Shown here one piece after another: positions 10,866 through 23,540 of a stretch of 64,000 bases of DNA. Made by a program: the position numbers and the translations under genes. The notes under the pieces were generated by a model. That model saw nothing but the letters and a program-made list of their open reading frames with translations, was not told the DNA's origin and searched no databases. Source of the stretch: Ailanthus altissimus. Lineage: Eukaryota; Streptophyta; Magnoliopsida; Sapindales; Simaroubaceae. Each line of letters opens with the position of its first letter. Within the stretch, counting starts at the first letter, position 1. The stretch spans positions 20,842,001-20,906,000 of the forward strand of contig OX327697.1 in assembly GCA_946807835.1 (NCBI GenBank), read 5' to 3'.

Positions 10866-12253
10866 TTTATTTAACAATTAAATAAATAAATATTTATTTT
10901 AATTATTTAACAATTAAATAATCATAAAGTGAAATTACTTTTATATCCTTACTAGGTTACCGAGTTAACCTAAAGTGGGTCCCACCATTTAACCATATAC
11001 TTTAGTTAACGTAACCTTAGTAATTGCTAAATTATACTGTATTGAACAATTCAATACGGTACACTGCCCAAGTGTTCAAAGAGTACATTTCATATTAGGA
11101 CTCTCTAGATCCACACCCGATTTGTCAAATAGAATTATTCCATTAATCCGTAATCGATGCCCCACGCACACGTTACGAATGTTACAAATCAGCATGTCAG
11201 ACCATACAAGTTGAGGTCATAACGTATACGTATAATCCTTCCATCATTTATACCCTGGATGTGCGGGGATATAGATCAGCACCGTCAAATCCCCATTTGC
11301 TCATCCATAATCTTATCTCCAGATTCGTATCTCGATAAACAATATACGCAAACACTTTTGCTATATTGTTTAACCCTGTGGGAAACTCTTTTCCTGAGTT
11401 TATACTTGTGGCCACAAGACTTTATGAAATACAATCTCGGAGCATCGAATATACAACTTACCTACGTAAGCTGACGGATCCCGTATCTACACACACCGGA
11501 CTCCATGAGCATCGGACCATACCCAGCGACACATAGCAGTCAGACCATGAAAGGTCTCTGACATATGTGGAACCAAAGCATGACAGATCACTCACAAGAC
11601 CACCGTGGCGCTCAGGTCAAAGGACCACGAATACTACTCAACTCGAGAGGACCTTCCTTTGACGGTGTCATAGGATATCTATTGGGGTCCTCATAAGTCT
11701 GTTCAGTATCCAGTCCTGACTGGATACCCGCCTACCTATACAAGCTCTAAGCTCATGGTTAGCTAAGAACAACCATCTGAACCAGTCAGATATAGACATA
11801 CACTAATCTATATATTGTGAATTCACCGATAGACCCGCATTGGTGATCATAGATCAGGAACATTATATTTGAGACATACTTACATAATGATATTTCTTAG
11901 CTCCTATTGCAACTCTTTGCAACTATATCATTACAAGTATACTCTCAGGTCTTTGTCCTATTATAGACAAGGTTCTAACTCTTTAGACCTCGCTGACTCT
12001 TATAAACTACTATTAACAGTGCTAAGTCTTAGCATTTATAACTCTCAGCTTTGATAACTATTAATTCTGATCTAAACTCCTTTAGATCAGATCTGAACTC
12101 TTTCAGATCAAATAATGTCTGTAATGTTACAAGCATTATACCATATTAATATGATATTAACAATCTTTATTCGAAATGTTTATTGTATAAATATTAACAT
12201 TTAATATTCATACAATATTAGAATGGCACGTGAGCACCAGCTCCAACAGTTTT

Positions 12254-13079
12254 TTTCCCAGTTCTGGGGCGCTGGCGAGCCTGAGCCAGGGCGTGAGTTT
12301 CTAGAATTTGCTCCCTAGCAGTAAAGAGTCACCGCCCCAGTGCTGGAGGTTTGACCTCACAACGCTGACGCGGTAAGAAGCGAGCACCACAGTGCTAGAG
12401 GTACGACCTCCCAGTGCTGTAGCGCTGAGATGTGAGCGCCGCAGCGCTGGAGAGCACTGCAATGACGCTTGATGGAGCTGAGACGCTGGGGTTTGTCAGA
12501 CTAGCACTCTAGCGATGATAGCTCGGCGTGGCAGTGGTGCACTGTTCATTTGAACATTAGCTTATGAACAGTGAATTTTTAACTGTTTACTGCTACAGTG
12601 TTTTGAACAATGTTTCAAGAATAATTTTGCATGTGTAGATTTATGAGATGTAGTGATAAAAGTTATCAGTCTACATTATAAATCCGAGTTTATAAGATGC
12701 AGTGATAAAGAGTTATCAGCCTGCATTATAAACTAGAATTAATTTTTCTGTGCTAGTAACCACAATGGAAGCCCTACTGGTAGGAGTTGGTTGTGCTTGT
12801 ATAAAAAAATTAATTAAATTGAGAATCACCCTTCCTAGGAGTATGGAAACCATAGAAACAAAAATATCTCTCAATCAAATTGAAGAATATTATATTATGA
12901 GATAATATTTTATTCAATCTAATCCTATAATACAACGATACTAAATATAATATAATCATATCCTATCATATTTTATTCTATCTAGCATGCCAAATAAACC
13001 TTTGTTACATTCATCTTGCATGTTTATTGGCTAATAAATATTTACAGTAATTGAAATATAGATCATCCTTCCTAATATT
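12254..13079 (+). mobile_element. Copia untranslated leader, part 2, then unassigned DNA
   Basis: This continues the GC-rich leader from 6697. Words of the form CAGYGCTG recur near 12334, 12389, 12411 and 12434, ending near 12540. Two copies of an ATGCAGTGATAAAGAGTTATC-like stretch (about 12650 and 12705) follow. No gag frame was recognised, and from about 12830 onward the DNA is AT-rich and unassigned. Confidence 0.55.
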
Positions 13080-13272
13080 TTATTTTTAATTTTGCTGTAA
13101 GGCGGTGAAGGAGGGGCTTTTTGATAAATTTTATCCCTTTCACTCGCCTATAAATATGTGTACAACCTCCTTTATAATTTATTCACTTTCAATACTTTTA
13201 TAATTTCTATAATAGTTTTTAGAGATTTTTAGTATCTAAGATATCCTTAGTTCTCACTTTTATTATCAGCAA
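13080..13272 (+). mobile_element. Decayed copia 5' LTR remnant
   Basis: It matches 15390-15597 through the words CACTCGCCTATAAATATGTGTACAA (split here into two shorter matches by divergence) and CCTTAGTTCTCACTTTTATTAT. The shared CTATAAATA is a plausible TATA box. The limits are approximate because the outer parts have diverged. Confidence 0.65.
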
Positions 13273-13772
13273 AAAAAAAAGGATCCTATTAAAATTTACG
13301 CTCAAGCCAATAAATCTACATTCTCTAAATCACTAACATTAAAAGAGTTAATAGCCCCTAAGGAGATATAAATCCTCTAAGAAACACAAATTCCTGAAGA
13401 GACATAAGTTTATGAAATGAAAAATATTCCTAAAATGATACAAGTCCTTTAAAAGACACACATCCTTGAAGAGAAAAAAGTCTCAGAAGAAGCATTAGCC
13501 CCAAAAGGGGCACAAGAATTCTAAAATAATAAAAATAGTACAAATTATACTTACACATGAGACATGTAAAAATATATGGTATAATTGTCAACAATGTATA
13601 ATTACAATAGCTATTGAAATTTTGAATAATAATTTTGAGCCATGAATTATTAATAAATGCAAAAGAAATGTATGACTAGCTTTAATGAAAAAAAGATAAT
13701 TCAAACAAAATTGACTTCTTTAGGCAAATATAAAATATTTGGATCTATAGTCTGAATACCTGAAGATGCAAA

Positions 13773-13778
<6 letters not shown>

Positions 13779-13806
<28 letters not shown>
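13779..13806. repeat. (TA)n microsatellite
   Basis: CATA units followed by about eleven TA dinucleotides, inside the decayed copia element. Confidence 0.9.
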
Positions 13807-13889
13807 GAGTTTTTGTACGAAAACATAATGAAAATAACGAGATCACTAGATATAAAATCAAGATTCATTGATTAAGATTTCTTATAGAA

Positions 13890-15060
13890 ACACGGGGTTG
13901 ATTGTGATAAAACTTATTCCCTCTTAATGGACTCAATTACATTTTGATCTTTAATAAACTTAACTGTCTCAGAAAAACTTAATATGCTTTTTATGGATGT
14001 AGTGACAGCTTACCTGTATGGGTCACTTAACACAGATATTTATATAAAAATTCTTAAAGGATTTAACATGTTTGAAACATGTAATCGCAATTTACATTAA
14101 ATCAAGTTATAAAGATCTTTGTATAGATCAAAATAGTATTAGCGTATGTGGTACAATTTTTTAAACGAATACTTAATAAAAAAATGATCCAATATGCCTA
14201 TGTGTATTTACAAAGAGGTCAGATTCTGAGTTTGTCATAATAACTGTATATATGAATGACATGAATCTGACCAGAACTCTTGAAGAGCTCTTAAAGATTG
14301 CAAATATTTAAAAAGAAAAATTGACATGAAAGACTTGAGGATGACTAAATATTGTCTCGATGTGAAAATTGAAAATAAATTAAACAAAATCTTTATCCAT
14401 CAATTTACCTATACTTAAAATATTCTAAAAGAATTTAATATGGATAAAATCCATCCGTTAAGTACTCTATAGTTGTTCGGTCTATTGATCTTAAGAAGGA
14501 TCTATTTCATCTAAAGACGGTGATGAGAAAATACTTGATCTAGAAGTACCATATTTTAATGCAATTGGTGTTTTACTATATCTAACCCAATACATTAGAC
14601 CAAATTTAGCTTTTGCATTAAGCCTATTGATATTGAGGATTTATTTGATCCCCTAAAAAAGCTCCCTGACATATGGGATATAGTTTTACTTTACAATAAT
14701 CTTATGGCGATTCAAAATAAACTTTTATTATTACCTGTTTAAATCACTTAGAGATTTTTATACTACATGAAGCAAGCAGGGAATATACATGACTGTGATA
14801 TATTATTCATCACATCTAGAGTACGTGCAGTCTATCTTCTACAACAAATATTTCAATTAAAATATATGAAGACAACGATGCTTGCTATGCTCAATTTAGA
14901 AGCGGATACATTAAAGAAGTTAGAACTAAATATATTTCTCCAAAATTCTTTTACACTTAAAGAGTTACAGTAAAGTAAAAAGATTGATGTTAAACAAATA
15001 CGTTCGACTGACAATTTTGTAAACCTATTCACACAAATCTCTATCAATGTCAGCTTTTGA
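13890..15060 (+). pseudogene. Decayed Ty1/copia reverse transcriptase and RNase H
   Basis: Conceptual plus-strand translation shows the RT word MDVVTAYLYGSL (near 13997). The RT active-site word expected as YVDD reads YMND (near 14249). The RNase H words YEDNDACYAQFRSGYIK and YISPKFFYT follow (about 14866-14957). Many stops and frameshifts separate these blocks, and integrase and gag were not found. Two LTR remnants flank it. The reading frame is dead. Confidence 0.85.
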
Positions 15061-15389
15061 GAAATTGATTTACAAAATTGACATGTGCCGACTTAATAAA
15101 TTGACAAACTTGCACTATGAAGATTTAGTCAGAGGGAGCACTTAATCAGAGGGAGTACATTCTTCCAGAAAAAGAATTACATCAATTACAAACGTGCACT
15201 ATACTCTTTTATCTTTTTACCAAATTTTATTCTATTGAATTTTAATGATAAGGTTTTTAAAAAGACAGTCTTGAAGCATGTTCATTACTATTATATAGTA
15301 TATAATAGTATTTATTTTTACTTAATTTTTGTCACACTGAATTTTTTTTAATAATGTAAAATATCACTAAAGTGATGAAATTCAAACAA

Positions 15390-15597
15390 AAATATTGTAA
15401 AATAATGTATGAATGCAATAGGGGATGGATATTTTAATGAATTCTATTCCCTCACTCGCCTATAAATATGTGTACAATCCTCTTTATAATTAATTTACTT
15501 TTAATACTTTAATAATTTTTATAATACTTTCTAAATTTTTTTAATATTTAAAATATTCTTAGTTCTCACTTTTATTATTTATTTATAACAAAAATTT
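15390..15597 (+). mobile_element. Decayed copia 3' LTR remnant next to eIF3e
   Basis: Related to 13080-13272. It holds CTCGCCTATAAATATGTG near 15455, so a retroelement TATA box lies about 400 bases upstream of the eIF3e start codon and points toward it. The left limit is uncertain; two purine-rich AGAGGGAG words at 15131 and 15151 may be the remains of the polypurine tract. Confidence 0.65.
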
Positions 15598-15682
15598 ATT
15601 TTTTACTTATTTCTTAAGAGTATGCTATCCCAATTTCCATTTTTTTAAGAATATTTCAATTTCCAATTAAAGCTAAGCTTAG

Positions 15683-15690
15683 TATAAATA
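15683..15690 (+). promoter_or_regulatory. Probable TATA box of eIF3e
   Basis: TATAAATA lies about 170 bases upstream of the ATG and outside the LTR remnant. A G-box core CACGTG follows at 15720-15725. Both are sequence matches only; the start site is not shown. Confidence 0.45.
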
Positions 15691-15860
15691 AAGAAATTTA
15701 AAAAGGAAAATGGAGGGGCCACGTGTGTGAATAAACTAAAAAACCGACGGAAACAAAACCTAGAAACCAAAACTACGTCGCGCTCGCGCCTCTCTTGGCT
15801 CTTTACTTTAGGCTTTAGCCCCTTCGCAATCTCCAGCGAAGAGCAACAGCAGCCGTAACA

Positions 15861-18800
15861 ATGGCCAAGTACGACCTCACGCAGCGAATCGCTCCGAATC
15901 TCGACCGGCACCTGGTATTCCCACTACTGGAGTTTCTCCAGGATCGGCAGCTTTACCCCGATGAGCAGATCCTGAAGTCGAAGATCGAGTTGCTGAACAA
16001 GACCAATATGGTGGATTACGCCATGGACATTCACAAGAACCTCTACCACACCGACGACGTCCCCCAGGACATGGTCGAGCGGAGGGCCGAGGTCGTCGCT
16101 CGCTTGAAGGCCTTGGAGGAGCGGGCGGCGCCCCTTGTCTCCTTCTTGCAGAATGCTAACGCCGTGCAGGAGTTGAGGCCTGACAGCTACTATAATTTGC
16201 AGATGCTTAATGACCGCTACCAGGTTTCGACTTTTTTTTCTGTTGCGAATTATTTATCTGATAATTTAATGAAAAGTTGGAATTTTTATAGCTTGACGCC
16301 CCGGGCGGTTATTTGTGATGTAAATTTGTGATTCAGAAGTCCGTATTTTGAACTTATTGATTTCCAAGTTTAGTTTCTTTCCAACTTATTCTTTGTGAGT
16401 TCATTGTTCTCCAGTCTGATAATTGAACGTTAGTTTTATTTGACATTACTTTGTCTAATATTTTAGACCTTCGTTGATTTGTCGGATAAATGGAAATAGC
16501 TAGTGGGAGGTTTTTAACACGTAGGAAAAGATCCAGGGGAGGATTCTTAGAATTCAAGTAACGTTGCTAGTAAATTCCAGGAATATAGAAGAGGTTTAAG
16601 ACACAATAACAGATGGGAGATAAATAATATTATTATTTTCTTCAGATTTTCTCTTTTTGGTGCTGCGAACCAGATAAGAGAGAAGGAAAGAATAAGAATA
16701 CTGTTCATATGTTGAGCATTATCCTATGGCTTACTGTTTTCAGTATTGTGGCTCGGCTTAATTTTATTGCTGCAAGGCCACTCTACTGGAGAAGTTTTTA
16801 GAATTGCTTAGTGCATGATGTCTACTATTTGGTCCTTGTTGACTTGTCTATTCAATGGTAGACAAGACTTTAATTATTTTTTAAGCTTGAATGTTTTGAT
16901 ACAACTTTGTATGCTTGTGTTCTCTACAGTCTACACTTACAGTTATAGACTTGAATCATGGGAGTATAAATTTTTATAGAATACATATACCAGTTATTCT
17001 GAGTACTAAGATATTTTTTCAATTAGATCCTTCTGAAAAGACAAAAGCTTCTTATCGCTGGAGACTCAAACATCTAAACTTTGCAGTCTATGGGTCTTCT
17101 GGAAGCAGTTTGAAATATTACTTACAATGCTTTAAAATATTAGGCATTAAACATGTCGCACCCTTTCAATTTTGTCATATTTTGTTATGTCTATTGGTAA
17201 AGGAAAATCTTACATTTGCTATGTTAATTTGAAGTATTTTATCATTTTCTTATTTAGTTTACCTTAATTATTTTTGAGGTTGGTTTAACTCGAGAAATAT
17301 TTGTCTGTTCTTTTAATCAGATTGGTCCAGACCAGATAGAGGCATTATATCAGTATGCCAAATTTCAGTTTGAATGTGGGAACTACTCGGGTGCTGCTGA
17401 CTATCTGTACCAGTACAGGGCCTTGTGCACAAACAGTGAAAGGAGGCTGAGTGCCTTATGGGGAAAGCTGGCTGCTGAGATATTGATGCCGAACTGGGGT
17501 ACTGCTCTTGAAGAACTCAATCAGTTGAAAGAAAGGATTGATGATGCAAAGGTAATCATAATCCTAAATCCTCATTTATGCTTAAAGATTTTGTATTGTT
17601 TCACTGTAGCCACATGCCAATTGGTTCTCTCTTTTTTTTTTCTTTCTTTCTTGGCAGAGTTTCACATCACCTTTAAGTCAGATGCAAAGTAGAATATGGT
17701 TGATGCATTGGAGTCTCTTCATCTTTTTCAATCATGATAATGGAAGAACATTGATCATTGACTTGTTTAATCAGGATAAGTATGCCGTTTGGACTTCCTT
17801 TTCTTTTCTTCTGTACACTTGTATTTTCATGTTTAATATCCTGTGCATATCCTGCTGAAAATGTATTTTGTGTCCCTTCATTACCTCTCATTTGATTGTA
17901 TTTATCTCTTGGACGATAACAATGCTGAATTAAATTCATAAAATTTTAATTTGTTAATATCAATATTATTTTTTATTTTTCCAATCATGCGCAAAGTCTT
18001 TTATAGCTAAGTATGATGCTTAAATGATTTTATGATGGATTTTTAGTGCTTTGGCTTCAAGTGTATAATTATCTAAGTGCTTGCTTTTTAGTTTATAGAT
18101 ATGCTATAGCATGATGGCTGATACATACACATGTAGCATTGTTGCATGAAAATTAGACTGCTAATTTATGCATTTAGTGTTGTGTTGTCAGATACTTTTT
18201 ATTCTTTTGATGTCACCATGAAATCATCACTATTCTCATCTGCACTCTCTCTTCTTAGGTGTAGTAGTGATAGAATGTGAAATGATATTTACTTCTAGTG
18301 CTTTGACCTAATTGTCTTCTGGTGCAAAGAAATATGTATTTTGGTCCTTTAAATGTAAAATTTTTTGCTGCAACTATTGATAATGTCATATGTTCTGTTC
18401 AGTTTTTGGTTACCTTTATCTAAGAAGATGGGATTTCAATTTTACAGGTATCTAAATGCCATTCAAACCAATGCTCCCCATCTCTTACGTTACTTAGCCA
18501 CTGCATTCATTGTCAACAAAAGGAGGAGACCTCAATTTAAAGATTTTATTAAGGTTATTCAGCAAGAGCAGAGCTCTTATAAAGATCCCATCACAGAGTT
18601 TTTGGCCTGTGTGTATGTCAATTATGACTTTGATGGGGCACAAAAGAAGATGAAGGAGTGTGAAGAAGTAAGTTTTCAATATGTTGTTATTACTGGTATT
18701 CTCAATGAAAGCACTTAGTTGTATATGGCTTTTTTTCCTTTGTTGTTGTGGAGATTAGATATTTAGTCTTGGAATTTGGGAGATGGGGTTTTTTTGCTCT

Positions 18801-19997
18801 TTGCTTCTTTTGCCTTTCAATTTAGTATTTTATTAGATATGGCTTTAAGCTCAATTCTCAGTCCTAACCTTTTATATAATATAGGTGATATTGAATGATC
18901 CCTTCCTTGGCAAACGAGTTGAAGAAGGCAACTTTGTTACCGTGCCATTGAGAGATGAGTTCCTTGAAAATGCCCGGCTATTCATCTTTGAGACCTATTG
19001 TCGAATTCATCAACGTATTGATATGGCGTAAGTTTTTTCTTTCTCTATGTGTATATTTTAGATTCATGTTTGGGTAGCATCTGTTTTGTAAGTGAATAAA
19101 ATTAATTAATTCTTCTTCCAGGGTCTTTCAGCATTAATCCCTTGGTAGCTTTGCTTCTTATATCCTATCATATTGGTTGTTTCTGATTTTTCATGTAAGG
19201 GCAAAATGTGCAACATCATTGTACAAAATGTAGATAAAACCTCATCCTCATAGTTATCCAGACAAGCATATTCTGTACTGTAGTGGCATTGTCAACACAT
19301 GTAGAGTGCTCATTAGATTCTGTATGTAAACTGTTCACATGTAAATACGTAGTGGAAAAATGTGTAATGATGTTGTAGGGAAACTTCAACACCATATATT
19401 AAATTTTGTAGAAGGCTTCAGGGTTATAGGAACATGAATTGGTAATACCAAATATCACTTGCTAATTATATGAAGGAATTACAAATTTTATAGTAAAATA
19501 ATTCTCTTTTCCCCACCCCCAAACCCCAAGTGTTTTATTTTTTCAAATAAAGTATAGCATTTATTGTAGTCATTCACTTTGATCTTTTTTTAATACCTAT
19601 GTCTCGCAACTGCAATTTAAATTGTCTTGCTATCGTGGCAGAGTGCTTGCTGAGAAGTTGAATCTAAATTATGAGGAGGCTCAAAGATGGATTGTGAATC
19701 TTATCCAAAGCTCAAAACTGGATGCCAAGATTGATGCAAAGTCTGGAACTGTTATCATGGAACCCACCCGTCCCAACGTGTAAGATTAAAAGATACATAT
19801 TGCTACACTTGCACAGAGTTTTCATTTTCGACTTTATTGGATTCTTTTTTTACTTACTTTTATCTAATATTTTCTTTGCTTGACCCTTTATTTTCAGGCA
19901 TGAGCAATTGATAGATCACATGAAAGCACTATCAGGACGTACTTACAAGCTAGTTAGTCAGCTTCTGGATCACACACAAACACAGGCTGCACGATAG
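15861..19997 (+). CDS. Eukaryotic translation initiation factor 3 subunit e (INT6), 7 exons
   Basis: Exons: 15861-16223, 17321-17551, 17658-17779, 18448-18667, 18885-19027, 19642-19779, 19898-19997. All junctions are GT-AG and stay in frame, giving 438 residues, the usual length for plant eIF3e. The protein starts [20 protein letters not shown] (conserved N-terminal eIF3e region) and continues with [19 protein letters not shown] and [19 protein letters not shown]. The PCI domain toward the C terminus includes [20 protein letters not shown] and [20 protein letters not shown]. eIF3e is a cytoplasmic scaffold subunit of the eIF3 complex that loads the 40S ribosome, and plant eIF3e also contacts the COP9 signalosome. 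The start is the first ATG after the TATA box. Introns 1, 3 and 5 are long and AT-rich. It appears intact. Confidence 0.97.
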
Positions 19998-21315
19998 TTT
20001 GGTGCTGACAATTTATATCACTATTATTTGTTGCAAGTTTTGTCATATTTGGAAATTGCCTCTTTCATTAGACTCAGATTAAAGCAATTCTAGTGATGAA
20101 TCATTAACTTACTTTTTCTGCATGAATGGGAACAAGAATAGTTGAAAGTCTTAATTTTGGAAGATATTTATGATTATGTTCTCAATGTTTGCTGTACTTG
20201 TTTAGTTTTTCAAAGATTAACATGTATCTTTCTTAGAGAGAGGTCTGCATGATAGTTATGACTTTCATATAAATTTGCAGACTACCAGTAAGATTTTGCT
20301 TAAAATTTTCTGTTCATAAAAGGCTGATAGGAGGAAACTTGATCTGATATGACTGTCTTGTGTTGTTGTATAGACAGGCATGGCGAGTCTGAAATTTGTC
20401 AGATCTCTAGTAGACTAGGACGCCTGAGGAAACACTATGTCCCTCGGCTTAGACTATGATTGTTGCAGCCTGCTGAAATTTGAAATTGTTAGATTTTCTA
20501 GGTGTTTGTTTTTTATCTACGATTTGACAATTGAAAGCCAAAAAAAAAGTGTGAAAGGTTCAACTTCAACCTGAAGTTTGGATCATTAATGACGCGGAAC
20601 AAGTGGATTTTGATAAGTTAGTTTCAAGGTTATGAATTTATTGTCTCAAAAATGGTTCAGGATTGTGGGGTTTTTCACTAAGTTTAATTAACATTTAGTA
20701 TTAGGTCGCACATGTGATTTTGGGCCTAAAAGTGGACCCTTTTTTAGATAGAAAATGGCTATTGATTTGTGTAATAATTAAATTTATTAAATTGTAATAT
20801 ATGATTTTGTAATAAAAATAATTGTTTGCTTTTTATATTTTATGATAATTGATAATTATGTTGGAGATGTTGTGGAAGTGTTTTAATGGTTGTGCTTAAG
20901 TTTGTTTTTGGAAGTTTATATTTTTCAATGTCTTGTAAGTTTAGATTATCCAAAAATTGGGGGAAATGTCAAATTTTGACATTTTATTTACATAAATACA
21001 ATCCTCCACAAGTCAATTATATAATAATATAATGATCAAACCAAAATTTCATGTTTTCTACTAAAGTATATGATAATCATTTACATGTCAAAAATAAAAA
21101 ACAATAATCATAAAAATTAAATTACAATAATCATTCAAATAAAATAATAGTATTATGAGAGATGAAATACAATAATTACAAAAGGCCTTATTACATATAA
21201 CAAACATTATGATATATAAAAGACCTAACTACACTATGAAAGGTTGTAAACACAATCATAGGCTTGGTAATGCAACATGGTTTTGCTAAGTCTACTAGCT
21301 GTGTTTATGTTGTTT
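19998..21315. other. eIF3e 3' flank and intergenic DNA
   Basis: The first few hundred bases are probably the eIF3e 3' untranslated region. A GC-richer patch at 20385-20480 contains short self-complementary words but no recognisable RNA-gene boxes. The remainder is AT-rich with no gene seen. Confidence 0.5.
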
Positions 21316-23540
21316 GCATTTATTGAAATTTGTGTTTACGTTCTAGTTTTTTATATATGAATATTTATTTTATATTTATACTATTATCATTTTATTAATT
21401 CGTCAATTATATTTTATATATGATAATATATGTTTCAAATATTGTATGATCTAAAAGAGTTCAGATTTGATCTATAAGAGTTTATATCAATGTTACGAAT
21501 TTATCAATTCTTATAGAGTTTAGATTTATAAGAGTTTATCAATTAACAACGTTGAGAGTTATAAATGCTAAGAGTTAGCACTGATAAGAGTTAAGAGTCT
21601 TGTTTGAAATGGGACAAAAACCTGAGAATATATTAGTAATGACATAGTTGCAAAGAGTTGCAAATGGTATTAGAAAATGTCGTTATGCAAGTGTGTTCTC
21701 AAATACTATGCTCCTGATCTATTTTCGCCGATGTAGGCCTGTTAGTGAAGACTTTATAATATATAGATCAATGTATGTCTATATCTGAAGGGTCCAGATG
21801 ATTAGTTTTTACAAACCATGAGTTTAGTGGAAACACATATAGAGATACAAGTATTCAGTTAAGACTGAGTACTGAACAGACTCATGAGGACCTCCAATAG
21901 ACATCTCATATAGACGTCAATAGAGGGTTTTCTCGAGTTGAGTAGTATTCATGGTCCTTTGACTTGAGTTCCGCAATGGGCTTATGAGTGATCTACCATA
22001 TTTTGATTTCACACATGTCAGAAACCTTTCATGGTCTGACCTTTAGGTGTAACTAGGTATAGTCCGATGCTCATGGAGCCCCGTGTGCGTAGATATGAGA
22101 TTCATCAGCTCATTTGGGTGAGTAATATATCCTGATGCTCTAAAATTGTGTTTCAGAAAGTCTTATGGCAATAAGCAGTTATACCCGAAAAAAAGAGTTT
22201 TATCCTAAGGATAAATAATATCGCCAAAATATTTGCGGATATTATTTATTGAAATACAAATTTAGAGATAAGTTTACGGTCGAGCATATGAAGATTTGAC
22301 GGTGTTGATCTATATCTCCTCTCTTCCAATATATCTATGATGATGAAATTATACGAATATGTTATAACCTCAACTTGTATGGTCTAACGCGTCGTTTTAT
22401 AATATTCGTAACATGTATGAGGGACATTGTTCACGAACGTATAGACAAGTTTCATATGACAAATCAGACGTAAACCTAGAGAGTCTCACAATATGAAGTA
22501 TACTCATTATGCAACAGAGCAACATATAAGATCAAATAGTTCGGTCCAAGAAATTTCAGCAAACTGAAAATATGTTTTAGGGGTTCCTCGAATTTTGTAT
22601 TTGTCAAGAATTAAATGTTAAGTACATCACATAATTGATTGACAAGAGTTGTTAACTAATAGGATGTTGACAAATGGAACAATATTATGCACAAATTATT
22701 TTTATTTTAAAATTACCGATTTATCTTGCTAGTAAAAATAAGTGAGGTAAAAGTAATTATTCAAAAATAATTTTTGAATAATTAATGTAAAATTCATTTT
22801 TTATTATTATTATTACAAAGGGATAAACATTTATTATAACAATGGTATTATTTACCTAATGAAGGGCTATGATGTTGGCAATCAATTACTTAAACTAATT
22901 AAAGATATTCCAACACTAGGTAAAGGAATATTTGATGGTCATTCATAAAATGTATTTGATAAGATAATGAAATGAAATGGCCAACAATGTTTAATGGTAG
23001 ACCATGAAAAGTAATAGCAAAATTGAAACAAAAATTGAATGAATTCACTTCATTCAAGAGAGGTAGATAAGGCAATATTGAAAGGAAGAGAGTTGAGAGA
23101 AGTTTTGGTTAAGTCTTTTTTTAAGTATTCTTGCAAAGTGTTGTGAGAGAACAAAAAAACTAAATTATTCTATACTTCTCATCTCTCATAATAAACAAAT
23201 ACATATGCATCAAAGTGTTTTAAGAGTTAAAAATTTGTTGCTAGAAATTTATAGCTGCTATTCTAGTTTCATAATCTCACAGGTTTATAGTTGTGAACTA
23301 GAATTGTGCAACAACACACTTTAAGGTAAGTTTAAGACTTGAAGATTGGAGTTCTTGAAGAATTAGAAAACTACCTTTAATTTGGGTAGGTTCACTTACT
23401 TGTTATTAAGTTTAATTAAGATATGATAATATATGAGATATATATGCATGATTATGCAATATTGCATGTATATTGTATGTGATACTTCCATTGTTTGTAT
23501 AAAATTTTAAAATTATACATTCACTCTACAATCACATACC
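21316..23540 (+). mobile_element. Degenerate LTR (LTR2) of the LTR1/A/B superfamily
   Basis: Diverged copy of the shared 5' module: GTTTTCTCGAGTTGAGTAGTAT near 21930 and CTCATGGAGCC near 22070 match LTR-A, LTR-B, LTR1 and LTR3. Its 3' part (about 22600-23540) is unlike that of LTR-A but carries a TTATAGTTGTGAACTAGAATTG word near 23285 like the 3' end of other copia LTRs. The left limit is approximate. The right end abuts the tail of a MULE transposase, so it probably inserted into it. Confidence 0.7.

Larger units (their letters stand above)
6703..12248 (-). mobile_element. Solo LTR-B, minus strand, interrupted by a nested LTR
   Basis: The minus-strand reading begins TGTTGGAGCTGGTGCTCACG at 12248 and ends CACACCCAATA at 6703. 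It is the same family as LTR-A at 53847-56037. It is flanked by a perfect 5-bp duplication GTTTT (6698-6702 and 12249-12253). After removal of the nested 3.36-kb element and its duplicated 5 bp, about 2180 bp remain, matching the 2191 bp of LTR-A. No coding region accompanies it, so it is a solo LTR left by LTR-LTR recombination. Confidence 0.9.

Noticed and set aside
11259..11474. 71-codon open frame (MCGDIDQHRQIP...) also present at 54625-54840 with most residues the same
   Set aside because: Both lie antisense within the shared module of LTR-B and LTR-A, so likeness follows from DNA homology. The frame is broken in LTR1, LTR2 and LTR3. No family resemblance. A dN/dS test over many copies would settle it.
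15645..15911. Minus-strand open frame over the eIF3e promoter and exon 1
   Set aside because: Overlaps the first eIF3e exon in antisense; no family likeness.
16915..17232. 105-codon open frame in eIF3e intron 1
   Set aside because: Lies wholly in an intron and has no recognisable domain.
20385..20480. Possible snoRNA-like GC-richer patch after eIF3e
   Set aside because: No properly placed C/D or H/ACA boxes could be found; probably 3' flank.
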